From: Streptomyces indicus
GTDB lineage: Bacteria; Actinomycetota; Actinomycetes; Streptomycetales; Streptomycetaceae
Length of the DNA: 64,000 bases
Direction of reading: 5' to 3'
Assembly: GCF_900100315.1 (NCBI RefSeq)
Contig: NZ_FNFF01000017.1
Span: forward strand, 111,511-175,510
Shown: positions 25,683-34,391 of the stretch, in pieces
How positions within the stretch are numbered: position 1 is the first letter of the stretch
Layout of the letters: each line of letters begins with the position of its first letter
Position numbers and translations under genes: made by a program
Notes under the pieces: model-generated
Databases searched by the model: none
The model's input: the letters and a program-made list of their open reading frames with translations, nothing else
What the model was told of the DNA's origin: nothing

Positions 25683-25715
25683 GCCCTCGGACACCGACGT
25701 GCGGTATCCGAGGGC
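25683..25715 (-). terminator. Rho-independent terminator of narK
   Basis: GCCCTCGG pairs with CCGAGGGC around a loop with an inner CCG/CGG pair. On the minus strand it is followed by TTTTCC. It separates narK from the pflB promoter region. Confidence 0.8.
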
Positions 25716-25756
25716 GTGCTCGACCGAAGGCCGGGCGAGGTGCCGTTCCGGGTGGG

Positions 25757-27172
25757 TCAGGAGGGGGACTCGGCGCCCTTGCGGGCGTAGAACCACCACG
25801 TGACCACGACGCAGCTGGCGTAGAAGGCCACGAAGCCCCACATCGCGCTGGTGACGGCGAAGTTGGCGAACAGCGCCGGGATGAAGAAGAAGCCGTACGC
25901 GGCGATCGCGGCGGTGAAGCCGGTGACGGCGCCCGCCTCCATCTCCGTCTGCTTCAGCGCCTTCGCGTACTCGGGCGTGCCCTCGGTCAGGCCCTTCAGG
26001 TGCTGGTTGCGGAAGATGACCGGGATCTGGCGGAAGGTCGAGCCGTTGCCGATGCCCGAGAAGAAGAACGCGGCGAGGAAGCAGGCGAAGAAGCCCGCGA
26101 AGTTGCCGCCGTCGCCGCCCGAGGGCAGGAAGTTGATCACCCCGATGATCGACGCGGCCATGCCCACGAAGGACAGGATCGTGACGCGGGCGCCGCCCAG
26201 CTTGTCGGCGATCCAGCCGCCGGCCCAGCGGGCCAGGGCGCCGAGCGCGGGGCCCATCCAGGCGTAGGTGGCCACCGAGTACGCGGGGAACGTGGTCTTG
26301 ATCAGCATCGGCAGGGCCGCGGCGAAGCCGATGAAGGAGCCGAAGGTGCCGACGTAGAGCCAGGTCATCAGCCAGTTGTGCTTGCGCTTGAAGATGATCT
26401 TCTGCTGGCTGAAGGAGGTGGAGGCGGTCTTGAGGTCGTTCTGGCCGAACCAGGCGATGGCGGCGAGCACGATCAGGACGGGCACCCACAGGAAGGCCGC
26501 GTTCTGCAGGTAGACGGTGTTGCCGGTCTTGGCGTTGTGCTGGCCGGAGCCGATGGCGATGACCGAGCTGGTGATGACGATCGGGGTGAGCAGCTGGACC
26601 ACGGAGACACCGAGGTTGCCGAGGCCGCCGTTGATGCCGGTCGCGTTGCCCTTCTCGCGCTTGGGGAAGAAGAAGCCGATGTTGGCGAGCGAGGAGGAGA
26701 AGTTGGCGCCGCCGATGCCGCACAGCGCGGCGATCATCGCCATCGTGGTGAACGAGGTCGACGTGTCCTGGATCGCGAAGCCCAGCCACAGCAGCGGCAC
26801 GATCAGGACGACCGTGGAGAGCGCGGTGAAGGTGCGCTGGCCGATCTTCGGGCCGAGGAAGGTGTAGAAGATGCGGGCCGTGCCGCCGGTCAGGCCGGGG
26901 ATCGCGGTCAGCCAGAAGAGCTGCGACGTGGTGAACGAGAAGCCGACGTCCGCGAGGTTCGTCGCGGTGACGGACCAGACCTGCCACACCACGAAGGCGA
27001 CGAGCAGGGCGGGGACGGCGATCCACAGGTTGCGCTGGGCGACGCGCTTGCCGGTGGACTTCCAGAAGAGTTCGTTCTCGGGCTCCCAGTCGGTGATGGG
27101 GCGGCCCGGACGGTACTGCGCGGGGTCGTACGACCGCGGTGCGACCTCGACTGTTTCCTTGACGGCAGGCAT
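25757..27172 (-). CDS. narK: Nitrate/nitrite MFS transporter NarK
   Basis: A 471-residue nitrate/nitrite porter of the MFS with about 12 helices. The two nitrate-signature regions are present as NGGLGNLGVSVVQ (first half) and GIGNGSTFRQIP (second half), along with the FFFPKREKG loop. It imports nitrate or exports nitrite. The next gene upstream on the same strand is the nitrite reductase fusion, 315 bp away, which suggests a nitrogen assimilation or detoxification role. The ATG start at 27172 is clear. It ends at a strong terminator. Confidence 0.94.
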   Translation of the reverse strand: MPAVKETVEVAPRSYDPAQYRPGRPITDWEPENELFWKSTGKRVAQRNLWIAVPALLVAFVVWQVWSVTATNLADVGFSFTTSQLFWLTAIPGLTGGTARIFYTFLGPKIGQRTFTALSTVVLIVPLLWLGFAIQDTSTSFTTMAMIAALCGIGGANFSSSLANIGFFFPKREKGNATGINGGLGNLGVSVVQLLTPIVITSSVIAIGSGQHNAKTGNTVYLQNAAFLWVPVLIVLAAIAWFGQNDLKTASTSFSQQKIIFKRKHNWLMTWLYVGTFGSFIGFAAALPMLIKTTFPAYSVATYAWMGPALGALARWAGGWIADKLGGARVTILSFVGMAASIIGVINFLPSGGDGGNFAGFFACFLAAFFFSGIGNGSTFRQIPVIFRNQHLKGLTEGTPEYAKALKQTEMEAGAVTGFTAAIAAYGFFFIPALFANFAVTSAMWGFVAFYASCVVVTWWFYARKGAESPS

Positions 27173-27347
27173 GCGCTGTTCCTGGGGGTGAAGGAGTGGA
27201 TCTTCCGTACCTATCCAGGTTCCGTCCGCTTTCTCTGCGGCAGGAGAGGCGTAAGTCGGCTTGTCCGCAGGCCAAGGGCCTGTGTTGAGGCGGACATTGG
27301 GACCGCCGCCGGCGGACCGTCCGGCCCGGGGTGCGCTCGGGGGCGGC

Positions 27348-27412
27348 GGGCGACGCGAGCTGTGCGCGGCGGGTGGGCGACGCGAGCTGTGCGCGGCAGG
27401 TGGGCGACGCGT
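27348..27412. repeat. 27-bp tandem repeat, about 2.4 copies
   Basis: GGGCGACGCG recurs at 27348, 27375 and 27402. It lies in the 315-bp gap between narK and nirBD, which otherwise holds the nirBD terminator and no gene. Confidence 0.75.
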
Positions 27413-27441
27413 GACGGACGGGAGGTGCGCGGATGCCGAGC

Positions 27442-27468
27442 GGGCCGGTCCCGTGGGAGGACCGGCCC
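27442..27468 (-). terminator. Hairpin terminator of nirBD
   Basis: GGGCCGGTCC pairs perfectly with GGACCGGCCC around a seven-base loop, 20 bp after the nirBD stop. Confidence 0.75.
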
Positions 27469-27487
27469 GGGGTGCGGCTGCTTCCGG

Positions 27488-30259
27488 CTACGGCAGCTCG
27501 GGGACGCCGAGGGTGACCTCGGGGTCGTCCAGGCTGACGCCGGTGCGCAGGTCGAACTCCTGCTTGTGCATGGGCGAGGCGATGGTCGGTACGCCGTCGC
27601 GGCTGCCCATGATGCCGTTCGCCATGACGGCGGCGCCCGAGTACGGGTCGTGGTTGCCCACCGCGTACACCGCGCCGGAGCCGTCCTTGAACAGGGCCGC
27701 CTCGGTGCCGTCGGGAAGGACGGCCACGCGTCCGCGGCCCGGCTCCAGCTCGCCCGCGAGCTCCTCGCGGAAGGAGACACCGTCCTCGGGGGCCGTGGTG
27801 AACGGCTTGAAGCGCTTCAGCTTCTCCGGGTCGGCGAGCACGGCGGCCCACTCGTCCTGGTAGGCGGCCACATGCCGGTCCATCTGGGCCTCGAGCTCGG
27901 CGCAGATGCCGAGGGAGTCCTCGATGAGCACGGACTTGAGGTGGCCGAGCCCGCCGTCGATGCGCTCCAGCCACGCGGAGGTGCGCTCCAGGCGCTCGGC
28001 CGTGCGGACGTAGTACATGAGGAAGCGGTCGATCAGGCGGAAGAGTTCCGCCGCGTCCAGGTCCGCGGCGAGCAGGTCCGCGTGGCGCGGGGTGGTGCCG
28101 CCGTTGCCGCAGACGTACAGGTTCCAGCCGTTGGCCGTGGCGATGACGCCGATGTCCTTGCCGCGGGCCTCGGCGCACTCGCGCAGACAGCCCGAGACCC
28201 CACCCTTGATCTTGTGCGGGGCGCGCAGCCCTCGATAGCGCAGCTCCAGGTCGATGGCGAGCTGCACGGAGTCGCCCTGCCCGAAGCGGCAGAACTTCGA
28301 ACCGATGCAGGACTTCACCGTACGAAGCGACTTGCCGTAGGCGTGGCCGGACTCCATGCCGGCGTCGACCATCCGCCGCCAGATGTCCGGGAGTTGCTCG
28401 GCGCGGGCGCCGAACAAGTCAATGCGCTGGCCACCGGTGATCTTCGTGTAGAGGCCGTAGTCGCGGGCGATCTCACCGATCACGATGAGCGCCTCGGGGG
28501 TGATCTCGCCACCGGGGACGCGCGGGACGACGGAGTACGTGCCGTCCTTCTGGAGGTTGGCGAGGAACAGGTCGTTGGAGTCCTGAAGGGTGGCCTGTTC
28601 GCCGTCGAGGATGTGGGTGAGGCCGAGTTCGGGGCCGAGCGTGCCGAGCACGTTGCCGACGACCGGCTTGCAGACCGTGCAGCCCTCGCCCTTGCCGTAC
28701 TTCTCCATGAGTTCGGTGAAGGACCGGATGTGCTCCGTGCGCACCTTCTCGTAGATCTCCGGGCGGGTCAGCTCGAAGTGCTCGCACAGGCCCTTGGCCT
28801 TCTCGATGCCGGCGGCGGCGAGTTCGGCGTCCAGGACGGCCTGGAGGGTGTTCACACAACCGCCGCAGCCGGTCCCGGCCTTGGTGCACTTCTTGATGCC
28901 GCCGAGGTCGGTGATGCCTTCGGCGGCGATGGCCGAAGTGACCTGCGCCTTGGTGACGTTGTGGCAGGAGCAGAGCACCGCGTCGTCCGGCAGGGCGTCG
29001 GCGCCCGGGAGTTCGGCGTCGGTCGCGGGGCCGACGTAGGCCTCTGCGGGGGCGGGCAGCTGCTTGCCGGTGTGCGGCTTCAGCGAGCTGTACGCCTCGG
29101 CGTCACCGACGAGGATGCCGCCGAGCAGCGCACCGTCGGGGCCGAGCAGCAGCTTCTTGTAGACGCCGTCGCGCGAGTCGGAGAAGACCACCGAGACCGC
29201 GCCGTCCTTGCCCTCCTGGGCGAAGGGGTCGCCGAAGGAGGCGACGTCGGCGCCCATCAGCTTGAGCTTGGTGGAGGTGTCGGCGCCGGTGAAGACCTTG
29301 GTGCCCTCGCCCGCGAGCGCGTCGGCGGCGGTCTCGGCCATCTGGTAGCCGGGCGCGACCAGGCCGTACACGCGGCCGTCGGCGGTCTGGGCGCACTCGC
29401 CGATCGCGTAGACATACGGGTCGGTGGTGCGGCAGTGCTCGTCCACGACCACACCGCCGCGGTCGCCGACGGCGATGCCGGCCTCACGGGCGAGACGGTC
29501 GCGCGGGCGCACACCCGCGGAGAAGACCACCAGGTCGGCGTTGAGGGTCTCGCCGTTGGACAGGCGCAGCGCGCGGGTGCGGCCGTCGCCGTCGGTCTCC
29601 ACGGCGCTCGCGCCCACCCCGGTGTGCACGGCCACGCCCATGCCCTCGATGGTCGCGCGCAGGGCGGCGGCGCCGCCGTCGTCGACCTGCAACGGCATCA
29701 GGCGCGGGGCGAACTCGACCACGTGGGTCTGCAGTCCGAGGGTGCGCAGCGCGCCGGCCGCCTCCAGACCGAGCAGTCCGCCGCCGATGACCACGCCGGT
29801 GCGGGCGCTCTTCGCGTACGCGGTGAGGGTCTCGACGTCGTACAGGGTGCGGTAGGTGAAGCAGCCGGGGGCGTCGGCGCCGTCGATCGGCGGCACGAAG
29901 GGGTACGAGCCGGTGGCCAGGACCAGGGCGTCGTAGGCGACCACCGAACCGGAGAGGGTGGTGACCTCGCGGGTGGCGGTGTCGATGTGTTCGGCCGGGT
30001 CGCCCAGGCGCAGATCGATGCCGTGCCGGGTCATGAACGCGGCGTCGGAGAGGGCGAGTTCGTCGGGGTGGGTGCCGGTGAATGCGGAGGAGAGGTGCAC
30101 GCGGTCGTAGGCGGGACGGTCCTCCTCGGCGAGGACGACGACGTTCCAGCCGGGGCCCTGCCCGGTGGCCGGGTCGACGAGGGCGCCACGCTCGGCGAGC
30201 ACCTCGAGGAAGTGCTGGCCCACCATGCCGTGGCCGATGAGTACCAGGGTCTGGGTCAT
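27488..30259 (-). CDS. nirB: Nitrite reductase NirB with fused NirD-like domain
   Basis: NAD(P)H-dependent siroheme nitrite reductase, reducing nitrite to ammonium in the cytoplasm. A 923-residue protein. Residues about 1-315 are the FAD/NAD-binding part (LIGHGMVGQHF). BFD-like [2Fe-2S] segments follow (CSCHNVTKAQV with CTKAGTGCGGC). The siroheme/[4Fe-4S] half has Cys-x5-Cys in CIGSKFCRFG and Cys-x3-Cys in SGCLRECAE. The last 70 or so residues (VAVLPDGTEAALFKDG ... KQEFDLRTGVSLDDPEV) match NirD, normally a separate small subunit. The NirD part stops soon after DDPEV, so its final strand looks short. It is divergent from the sirohydrochlorin chelatase-like gene. Confidence 0.93.
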   Translation of the reverse strand: MTQTLVLIGHGMVGQHFLEVLAERGALVDPATGQGPGWNVVVLAEEDRPAYDRVHLSSAFTGTHPDELALSDAAFMTRHGIDLRLGDPAEHIDTATREVTTLSGSVVAYDALVLATGSYPFVPPIDGADAPGCFTYRTLYDVETLTAYAKSARTGVVIGGGLLGLEAAGALRTLGLQTHVVEFAPRLMPLQVDDGGAAALRATIEGMGVAVHTGVGASAVETDGDGRTRALRLSNGETLNADLVVFSAGVRPRDRLAREAGIAVGDRGGVVVDEHCRTTDPYVYAIGECAQTADGRVYGLVAPGYQMAETAADALAGEGTKVFTGADTSTKLKLMGADVASFGDPFAQEGKDGAVSVVFSDSRDGVYKKLLLGPDGALLGGILVGDAEAYSSLKPHTGKQLPAPAEAYVGPATDAELPGADALPDDAVLCSCHNVTKAQVTSAIAAEGITDLGGIKKCTKAGTGCGGCVNTLQAVLDAELAAAGIEKAKGLCEHFELTRPEIYEKVRTEHIRSFTELMEKYGKGEGCTVCKPVVGNVLGTLGPELGLTHILDGEQATLQDSNDLFLANLQKDGTYSVVPRVPGGEITPEALIVIGEIARDYGLYTKITGGQRIDLFGARAEQLPDIWRRMVDAGMESGHAYGKSLRTVKSCIGSKFCRFGQGDSVQLAIDLELRYRGLRAPHKIKGGVSGCLRECAEARGKDIGVIATANGWNLYVCGNGGTTPRHADLLAADLDAAELFRLIDRFLMYYVRTAERLERTSAWLERIDGGLGHLKSVLIEDSLGICAELEAQMDRHVAAYQDEWAAVLADPEKLKRFKPFTTAPEDGVSFREELAGELEPGRGRVAVLPDGTEAALFKDGSGAVYAVGNHDPYSGAAVMANGIMGSRDGVPTIASPMHKQEFDLRTGVSLDDPEVTLGVPELP

Positions 30260-30359
30260 GGGGGTTCACACTCCGGCGTGTGTAGGGGAAGCCTGGCAGG
30301 CGTTGTGAGCCTCGCCTTCGACGGTAGGCCGCGAGGGGCCCGCCCTCCGCCCGTGAAGG

Positions 30360-30375
30360 ACCTGTTTGCACAGGT
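30360..30375. promoter_or_regulatory. Perfect 16-bp inverted repeat upstream of nirBD
   Basis: ACCTGT-TTGC-ACAGGT, 101 bp upstream of the nirBD start. It could be an operator for nitrite reductase. A second weaker dyad CACAC-N6-GTGTG lies at 30268-30283, close to the start codon. No regulator family is recognised. Confidence 0.4.
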
Positions 30376-30390
30376 CGTGGGGCCCTTGGG

Positions 30391-30450
30391 TGGGGGTCTT
30401 CCGGCAGGGGTGGGGGGCTTCGGGCAGGGGTGGGGGGCTTCGGGCAGGGC
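30391..30450 (+). repeat. 20-bp G-rich tandem repeat, three copies
   Basis: Three 20-bp units of the form TGGGGGGCTTCGGGCAGGGG. They sit in the 598-bp gap between nirBD and the divergent chelatase-like gene, which is G-rich throughout and shows no gene. Confidence 0.75.
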
Positions 30451-30857
30451 GGGCTCTTCGGGCAGGGGCCGGGGCGGCGGGGAGGTGTGTGGCGGGGGAG
30501 GTGTGCGGGGTGGCTCGCGGGTCGGCGAGGGTGGGCGGGGTGGTCGTGGGCTGGCCGGGGGCGGCCGGTGACGCTCGTGGGCCGGGCGTTGGCGGGCGTG
30601 GGCCGCGTGCCGGCGTGCGGTGGTGCTCTTGGGCGCGCGGGCCGGTGGAGGCGGTGCGGTGGTGCTCGTGCGCGCTCGTCGGCCGGACGGTGCTACGCGT
30701 GGGCGCGCATCGGTTGCCGGAGGCGAGCGGTCGCGGAGGCCGCCGTGGTGGCCGGTCGCGATCGGGCGGCATCGGCTGAAGGGCCCAGACCTGCGGCCCG
30801 GGATTCCGGGTCTTCCGGCCGATCCCCGGGCGCCTCGGGATCCGTAGCGTCGTGGGT

Positions 30858-31781
30858 ATGACCGCTGCTCCTGCCCTCCGCGATGTCTCCCGCGCCACCG
30901 CGGGCACGAACCACCAGGCCGTCACCCGGTTCGCGGGTCCGCACCGCGACGTCCCCACGGGCAGCCACTCCGCCGGGGGCAACCCCGCCGGGGGCAACCC
31001 CGCCGGGGGCAACCCCGCCGGGGGCGACCCCGCCCCGGGCGACCAGACCCCCGCGCTCGTCCTCGCCGTGCACGGCAGTGCCGTGGCCGAGGCCGGGGAG
31101 ACAGTGCGGCGGTTGTGCGACGCGGTCGAGGCGCACGGCGGGATACGGCCCCTCGTCGGGCACATGGACCACCAGGCACCCTCGCTCACCGAGGTGCTCG
31201 ACGAGCTGGACGCGGCAGGGCGGAAGCGGGCCGTCGTCGTGCCGCTGCTGCTCGGGGACGGGTTCCACCGGACCGTGGACATCCCGCAGATCCTGGCCGC
31301 GCCGCGCACGCTCGACACCGCCCTCACCGAAGGGCTCAGCGGGGAGTCGGACGTGGCGCTCGCGCTGTACGGACGGCTGCGCGAGGCCGAGTGCCGGGCC
31401 GGCGAGCGCGCCGACGCCGTGGTCGTGGCCGCGGCGGGTTCGTCGCGCGCGGGCGGCAACGACGGGGCCCGCACCGCCGTCGGTCAGCTGAGCGTGCTCC
31501 TGGACGCCGAGCGCGGTCCCGTGCCGGTGCTGCCCGCGTACTGCTCCTCGTCCGAGCCGACGGTCCCGGAGGCCGTGGCGCTGCTGCGGGCCGCCGGTTA
31601 CCGGCGGATCGCCGTCGCCACCCACCTGCTTGCCCCCGGCCGTTTCACCCACGCCCTGGCCGAGGCCGGTGCCTGGACCGTGGCCGAGCCCCTGGCCGAC
31701 CACCCCCGTATCGCCCGGCTCGTCCTGCGCCGGTACGCGGCGGCCCTGCGCCCGGCCCGCCGCGTGCGCGCGGCGGCGTAG
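30858..31781 (+). CDS. Sirohydrochlorin chelatase-like (CbiX/SirB) protein
   Basis: A 307-residue protein of the CbiX/SirB type, which inserts Fe or Co into sirohydrochlorin. Two repeats of the fold are visible: LVLAVHGSAVAEAGE ... AVVVPLLLGDGFHRTVDIP, and DAVVVAAAGSSRAGGNDG ... RIAVATHLLAPGRFTHAL. Placed divergently from nirBD it probably supplies siroheme to nitrite reductase (inference). The N-terminus carries five 15-bp units encoding AGGNP-type repeats, not part of the enzyme fold. ATG 30858 has TAGCGT seven bases upstream, a leaderless arrangement. Confidence 0.88.
   Translation: MTAAPALRDVSRATAGTNHQAVTRFAGPHRDVPTGSHSAGGNPAGGNPAGGNPAGGDPAPGDQTPALVLAVHGSAVAEAGETVRRLCDAVEAHGGIRPLVGHMDHQAPSLTEVLDELDAAGRKRAVVVPLLLGDGFHRTVDIPQILAAPRTLDTALTEGLSGESDVALALYGRLREAECRAGERADAVVVAAAGSSRAGGNDGARTAVGQLSVLLDAERGPVPVLPAYCSSSEPTVPEAVALLRAAGYRRIAVATHLLAPGRFTHALAEAGAWTVAEPLADHPRIARLVLRRYAAALRPARRVRAAA
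30969..31043 (+). repeat. 15-bp coding tandem repeat, five copies
   Basis: Five consecutive 15-bp units encode SAGGN, PAGGN, PAGGN, PAGGD and PAPGD in the N-terminal extension of the chelatase-like protein. The middle copies are identical, so copy number may vary between strains. Confidence 0.85.
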
Positions 31782-31885
31782 CCCCGCGGCGGGGGCTGCA
31801 CACCCGTCCCCCATGCGAGCGGCCCCGCACCGCCGACCGGCTCGTACCGCTGCCGTGCCGGTGCCCGCGCTGTCACCCTGGCGGC

Positions 31886-33085
31886 ATGACGACGCATCCG
31901 GAACTCCCGCGTCCCACCGGCCCCCTGCTCCCGATGACGGCGCGCAGCCGCGACGAGGGCCATCGGGCGGCGACTCCGCTCGAGCTGTTCTTCGACCTGT
32001 GTTTCGTCGTGGCGGTGGCGCAGGCCGGGGTGCAGCTGGTGCACGCGGTAGCCGAGGGCCACGCGGGCGAGGGCGTCCTGAACTACGCGATGATCTTCTT
32101 CGCGGTGTGGTGGGCGTGGATGAACTTCACGTGGTTCGCCTCCGCGTACGACAACGACGACGCCCTCTATCGCGTCGTGACCCTCGTGCAGATCGCCGGT
32201 GTGCTGATCCTGGCCGCGGGTGTCTCGAAGGCCTTCCAGGACCACGACTTCTTCGTGGTCTGGCTGGGCTATCTGGTGATGCGGGTCGGCCTCGCCACGC
32301 AGTGGCTGCGGGCCGCGCGGAACACGGCCGGAGCCGAGCGGCGCACGGCGCTGCGGTACGCGGCGGGCGTGCTCGTCTGCCAGCTCGGCTGGACGGGACT
32401 GCTGTTCGCGCCGGAAGGCGCCCGGCCGTGGGTGTTCCTCGTGATGGTGGTCGCGGAGCTGTCCGTGCCGGTGATCGCCGAGCGCGATTTCGCCACCTCG
32501 TGGCATCCGCACCACATCGCCGAGCGGTACGGCCTGTTCACGATCATCGTGCTCGGCGAGACGATCGCCGCCGCGACGGTGGCGGTGAAGTCGGGCGTGG
32601 AGGAGAACCACGCGCTGGACGAGCTGCTGCCGGTGGCCGCGGGCGGGCTCCTGATCGTGTTCGCCGCGTGGTGGATCTACTTCGTGGTGCCGATCCACGG
32701 CCATCTGCGCTCCAACCGGCAGGCGTTCCTGTGGGGTTACGGCCACTACGTGATCCTCGCCTCGGCCGCCGCGATCGGCGCGGGCCTCGAGGTCGCGGTC
32801 GAGTCGGCCCTGCACAAGGCGCACATCTCGTCCTTCGCGGCCTCCGCGGCGGTGACCGTGCCGACGGCGCTGTACCTGATCACCGTGTGGTGGCTGCATT
32901 CGCGCCACTTCAAGGTGGGCCTGGCCCAGCAACTGGTGCTTCCGTGCAGCGCGTTGGCCGTCCTGGCCTGCACGTTCGCCGGGCACTGGGCGGTGCTCGC
33001 GGCCGGCCTCGTGCTGGCCGCGACCATCGCGACGGGCACGGCGCTGACCGCCCGGACGGCGCGGCACCGGGCCCGGGCCGCGTGA
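31886..33085 (+). CDS. Low temperature requirement protein A (LtrA family)
   Basis: A 399-residue polytopic membrane protein of the LtrA family, named for a Listeria gene needed for growth in the cold; its molecular function is unknown. The N-terminal RAATPLELFFDLCFVVAVAQ and internal HHIAERYGLFTIIVLGETIAA are the family signatures, and about ten helices follow. CACCCT six bases before ATG 31886 indicates a leaderless transcript. It follows the chelatase-like gene by 104 bp but has its own promoter. Confidence 0.9.
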   Translation: MTTHPELPRPTGPLLPMTARSRDEGHRAATPLELFFDLCFVVAVAQAGVQLVHAVAEGHAGEGVLNYAMIFFAVWWAWMNFTWFASAYDNDDALYRVVTLVQIAGVLILAAGVSKAFQDHDFFVVWLGYLVMRVGLATQWLRAARNTAGAERRTALRYAAGVLVCQLGWTGLLFAPEGARPWVFLVMVVAELSVPVIAERDFATSWHPHHIAERYGLFTIIVLGETIAAATVAVKSGVEENHALDELLPVAAGGLLIVFAAWWIYFVVPIHGHLRSNRQAFLWGYGHYVILASAAAIGAGLEVAVESALHKAHISSFAASAAVTVPTALYLITVWWLHSRHFKVGLAQQLVLPCSALAVLACTFAGHWAVLAAGLVLAATIATGTALTARTARHRARAA

Positions 33086-33130
33086 TCCGGAGCCAACTCC
33101 CGTACGGCAGACGCGTGGTACGTATGGACC

Positions 33131-34267
33131 ATGGACGAGGGCGCTGAGCAGGCACGGCGGGGTGCGGTCACCGGCACGACCGCCGACGCGACCGCCGACG
33201 CGATGACGGATGCGATCACCGACGTACGGGGCGTACGCGTCGGCCACGCGACCCGCGCCGCGGACGGCCGGCTGACCGGGACCACCGTCGTGCTCGCCCC
33301 CGAGGGCGGCGCGGTGGCCGCCGTGGACGTGCGCGGCGGCGGCCCCGGCACCCGCGAGACGGACGCGCTCGATCCGCGGAACCTGGTGCAGCGCGTGGAC
33401 GCGATCGTGCTGACCGGCGGCAGCGCGTACGGCCTCGACTCCGCTTCCGGTGTGATGGCCTGGCTCGAGGAGCAGGGCCGGGGCTTCCCGGTGGGCGGGC
33501 CAGGGCAGGTCGTCCCGGTGGTGCCCGCCGCCTGCGTCTACGACCTGGGCCGGGGCGGCAGTTGGCGGGCCCGGCCCGACGCGGCCTGCGGGCGCGAGGC
33601 GGCCGAAGCGGCCGCGGCGGGTTCGGGCGAGGTGGCCCAGGGGGCCGTCGGCGCGGGGACGGGCGCCGTGGCCGGCGGGCTCAAGGGAGGCGTCGGCACG
33701 GCGAGCGTGCGCCTCGCGTCGGGGCACACGCTCGGCGCGCTCGTCGTGGTCAACGCGGTCGGCGACGTGGTGGATCCGCGCACCGGGGTGCTCTACGGCA
33801 GCTACTTCACCGACTCGCAGGACCCGGGCGCCCGCCCCTCCCCCGAGGTGCACCGGCGGGCGCAGGAACGCCTGGCCGCCGCGAAGTCCCGTACCGCCTC
33901 CTTGCAGGCAGCCGCGGGGACGGGCGCTCCCCTCAACACCACCCTCGCCGTCGTCGCCACCGACGCGCAGCTCTCCCGCGCCCAGGCGCAGAAGCTCGCG
34001 GGGACGGCGCACGACGGTCTCGCGCGCGCCGTACGTCCCGTGCACCTCCTGCACGACGGGGACACGGTGTTCGCCCTCGCGACCCACGAGAACCCGCTGC
34101 CCGAGGGGGCGTCGGAGTCGCTGCTCCTCGTGAACGAGCTGCTCGCCGCCGCCGCGGACACGGTGACGCGCGCGATCGTGAAGGCGGTGCGGGCCGCGGA
34201 GGGGGTCAGCGGCCCGGGCGGCGAGTTCCCTTCGTATACGGAGCTCTACGAGGGCGACGAGCGGTAG
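33131..34267 (+). CDS. P1 family peptidase (DmpA-type, self-processing)
   Basis: A 378-residue N-terminal nucleophile hydrolase of the DmpA/P1 family, which includes aminopeptidases and the pantetheine hydrolase ThnT. TDVRGVRVGHAT opens the domain, GGGPGTRETDALDP and LTGGSAYGLDSASGVM follow, and the self-cleavage site is APLNTTLAVVATDA. Cleavage is expected between Asn269 and Thr270, with Thr270 as nucleophile rather than the Ser of DmpA. Physiological substrate is unknown. The first 20 residues are low-complexity. Start ATG 33131. Confidence 0.9.
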   Translation: MDEGAEQARRGAVTGTTADATADAMTDAITDVRGVRVGHATRAADGRLTGTTVVLAPEGGAVAAVDVRGGGPGTRETDALDPRNLVQRVDAIVLTGGSAYGLDSASGVMAWLEEQGRGFPVGGPGQVVPVVPAACVYDLGRGGSWRARPDAACGREAAEAAAAGSGEVAQGAVGAGTGAVAGGLKGGVGTASVRLASGHTLGALVVVNAVGDVVDPRTGVLYGSYFTDSQDPGARPSPEVHRRAQERLAAAKSRTASLQAAAGTGAPLNTTLAVVATDAQLSRAQAQKLAGTAHDGLARAVRPVHLLHDGDTVFALATHENPLPEGASESLLLVNELLAAAADTVTRAIVKAVRAAEGVSGPGGEFPSYTELYEGDER

Positions 34268-34340
34268 ACGAGCGGTAACCGAGGCCGCCCCGCGCGCCCT
34301 CCCGGCGTGAGCCCAACTCCCTTTCGGGGTACGCCACCTG

Positions 34341-34391
34341 GGAACCCCCGAGAAGTCTCGTACGTTTTCCCGAACGACGGACATGATGTCC
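34341..34391 (+). promoter_or_regulatory. Weak ECF/SigR-type promoter and palindrome upstream of the DUF6227-like gene
   Basis: GGAAC at 34341 is spaced 18 bp from GTT at 34364, close to the SigR consensus GGAAT-N18-GTT but with a mismatch at the last base of the -35. A perfect palindrome GGACAT-G-ATGTCC at 34379-34391 lies just after the predicted start. A conventional TACGGT -10 at 34403 is an alternative. Confidence 0.3.

Noticed and set aside
21119..30571. A 3150-codon open frame on the plus strand
   Set aside because: It runs antisense through pflA, pflB, narK and nirBD, whose conserved proteins are certain. The translation is low-complexity Gly/Ala/Val/Arg, typical of a codon-position shadow in GC-rich DNA.
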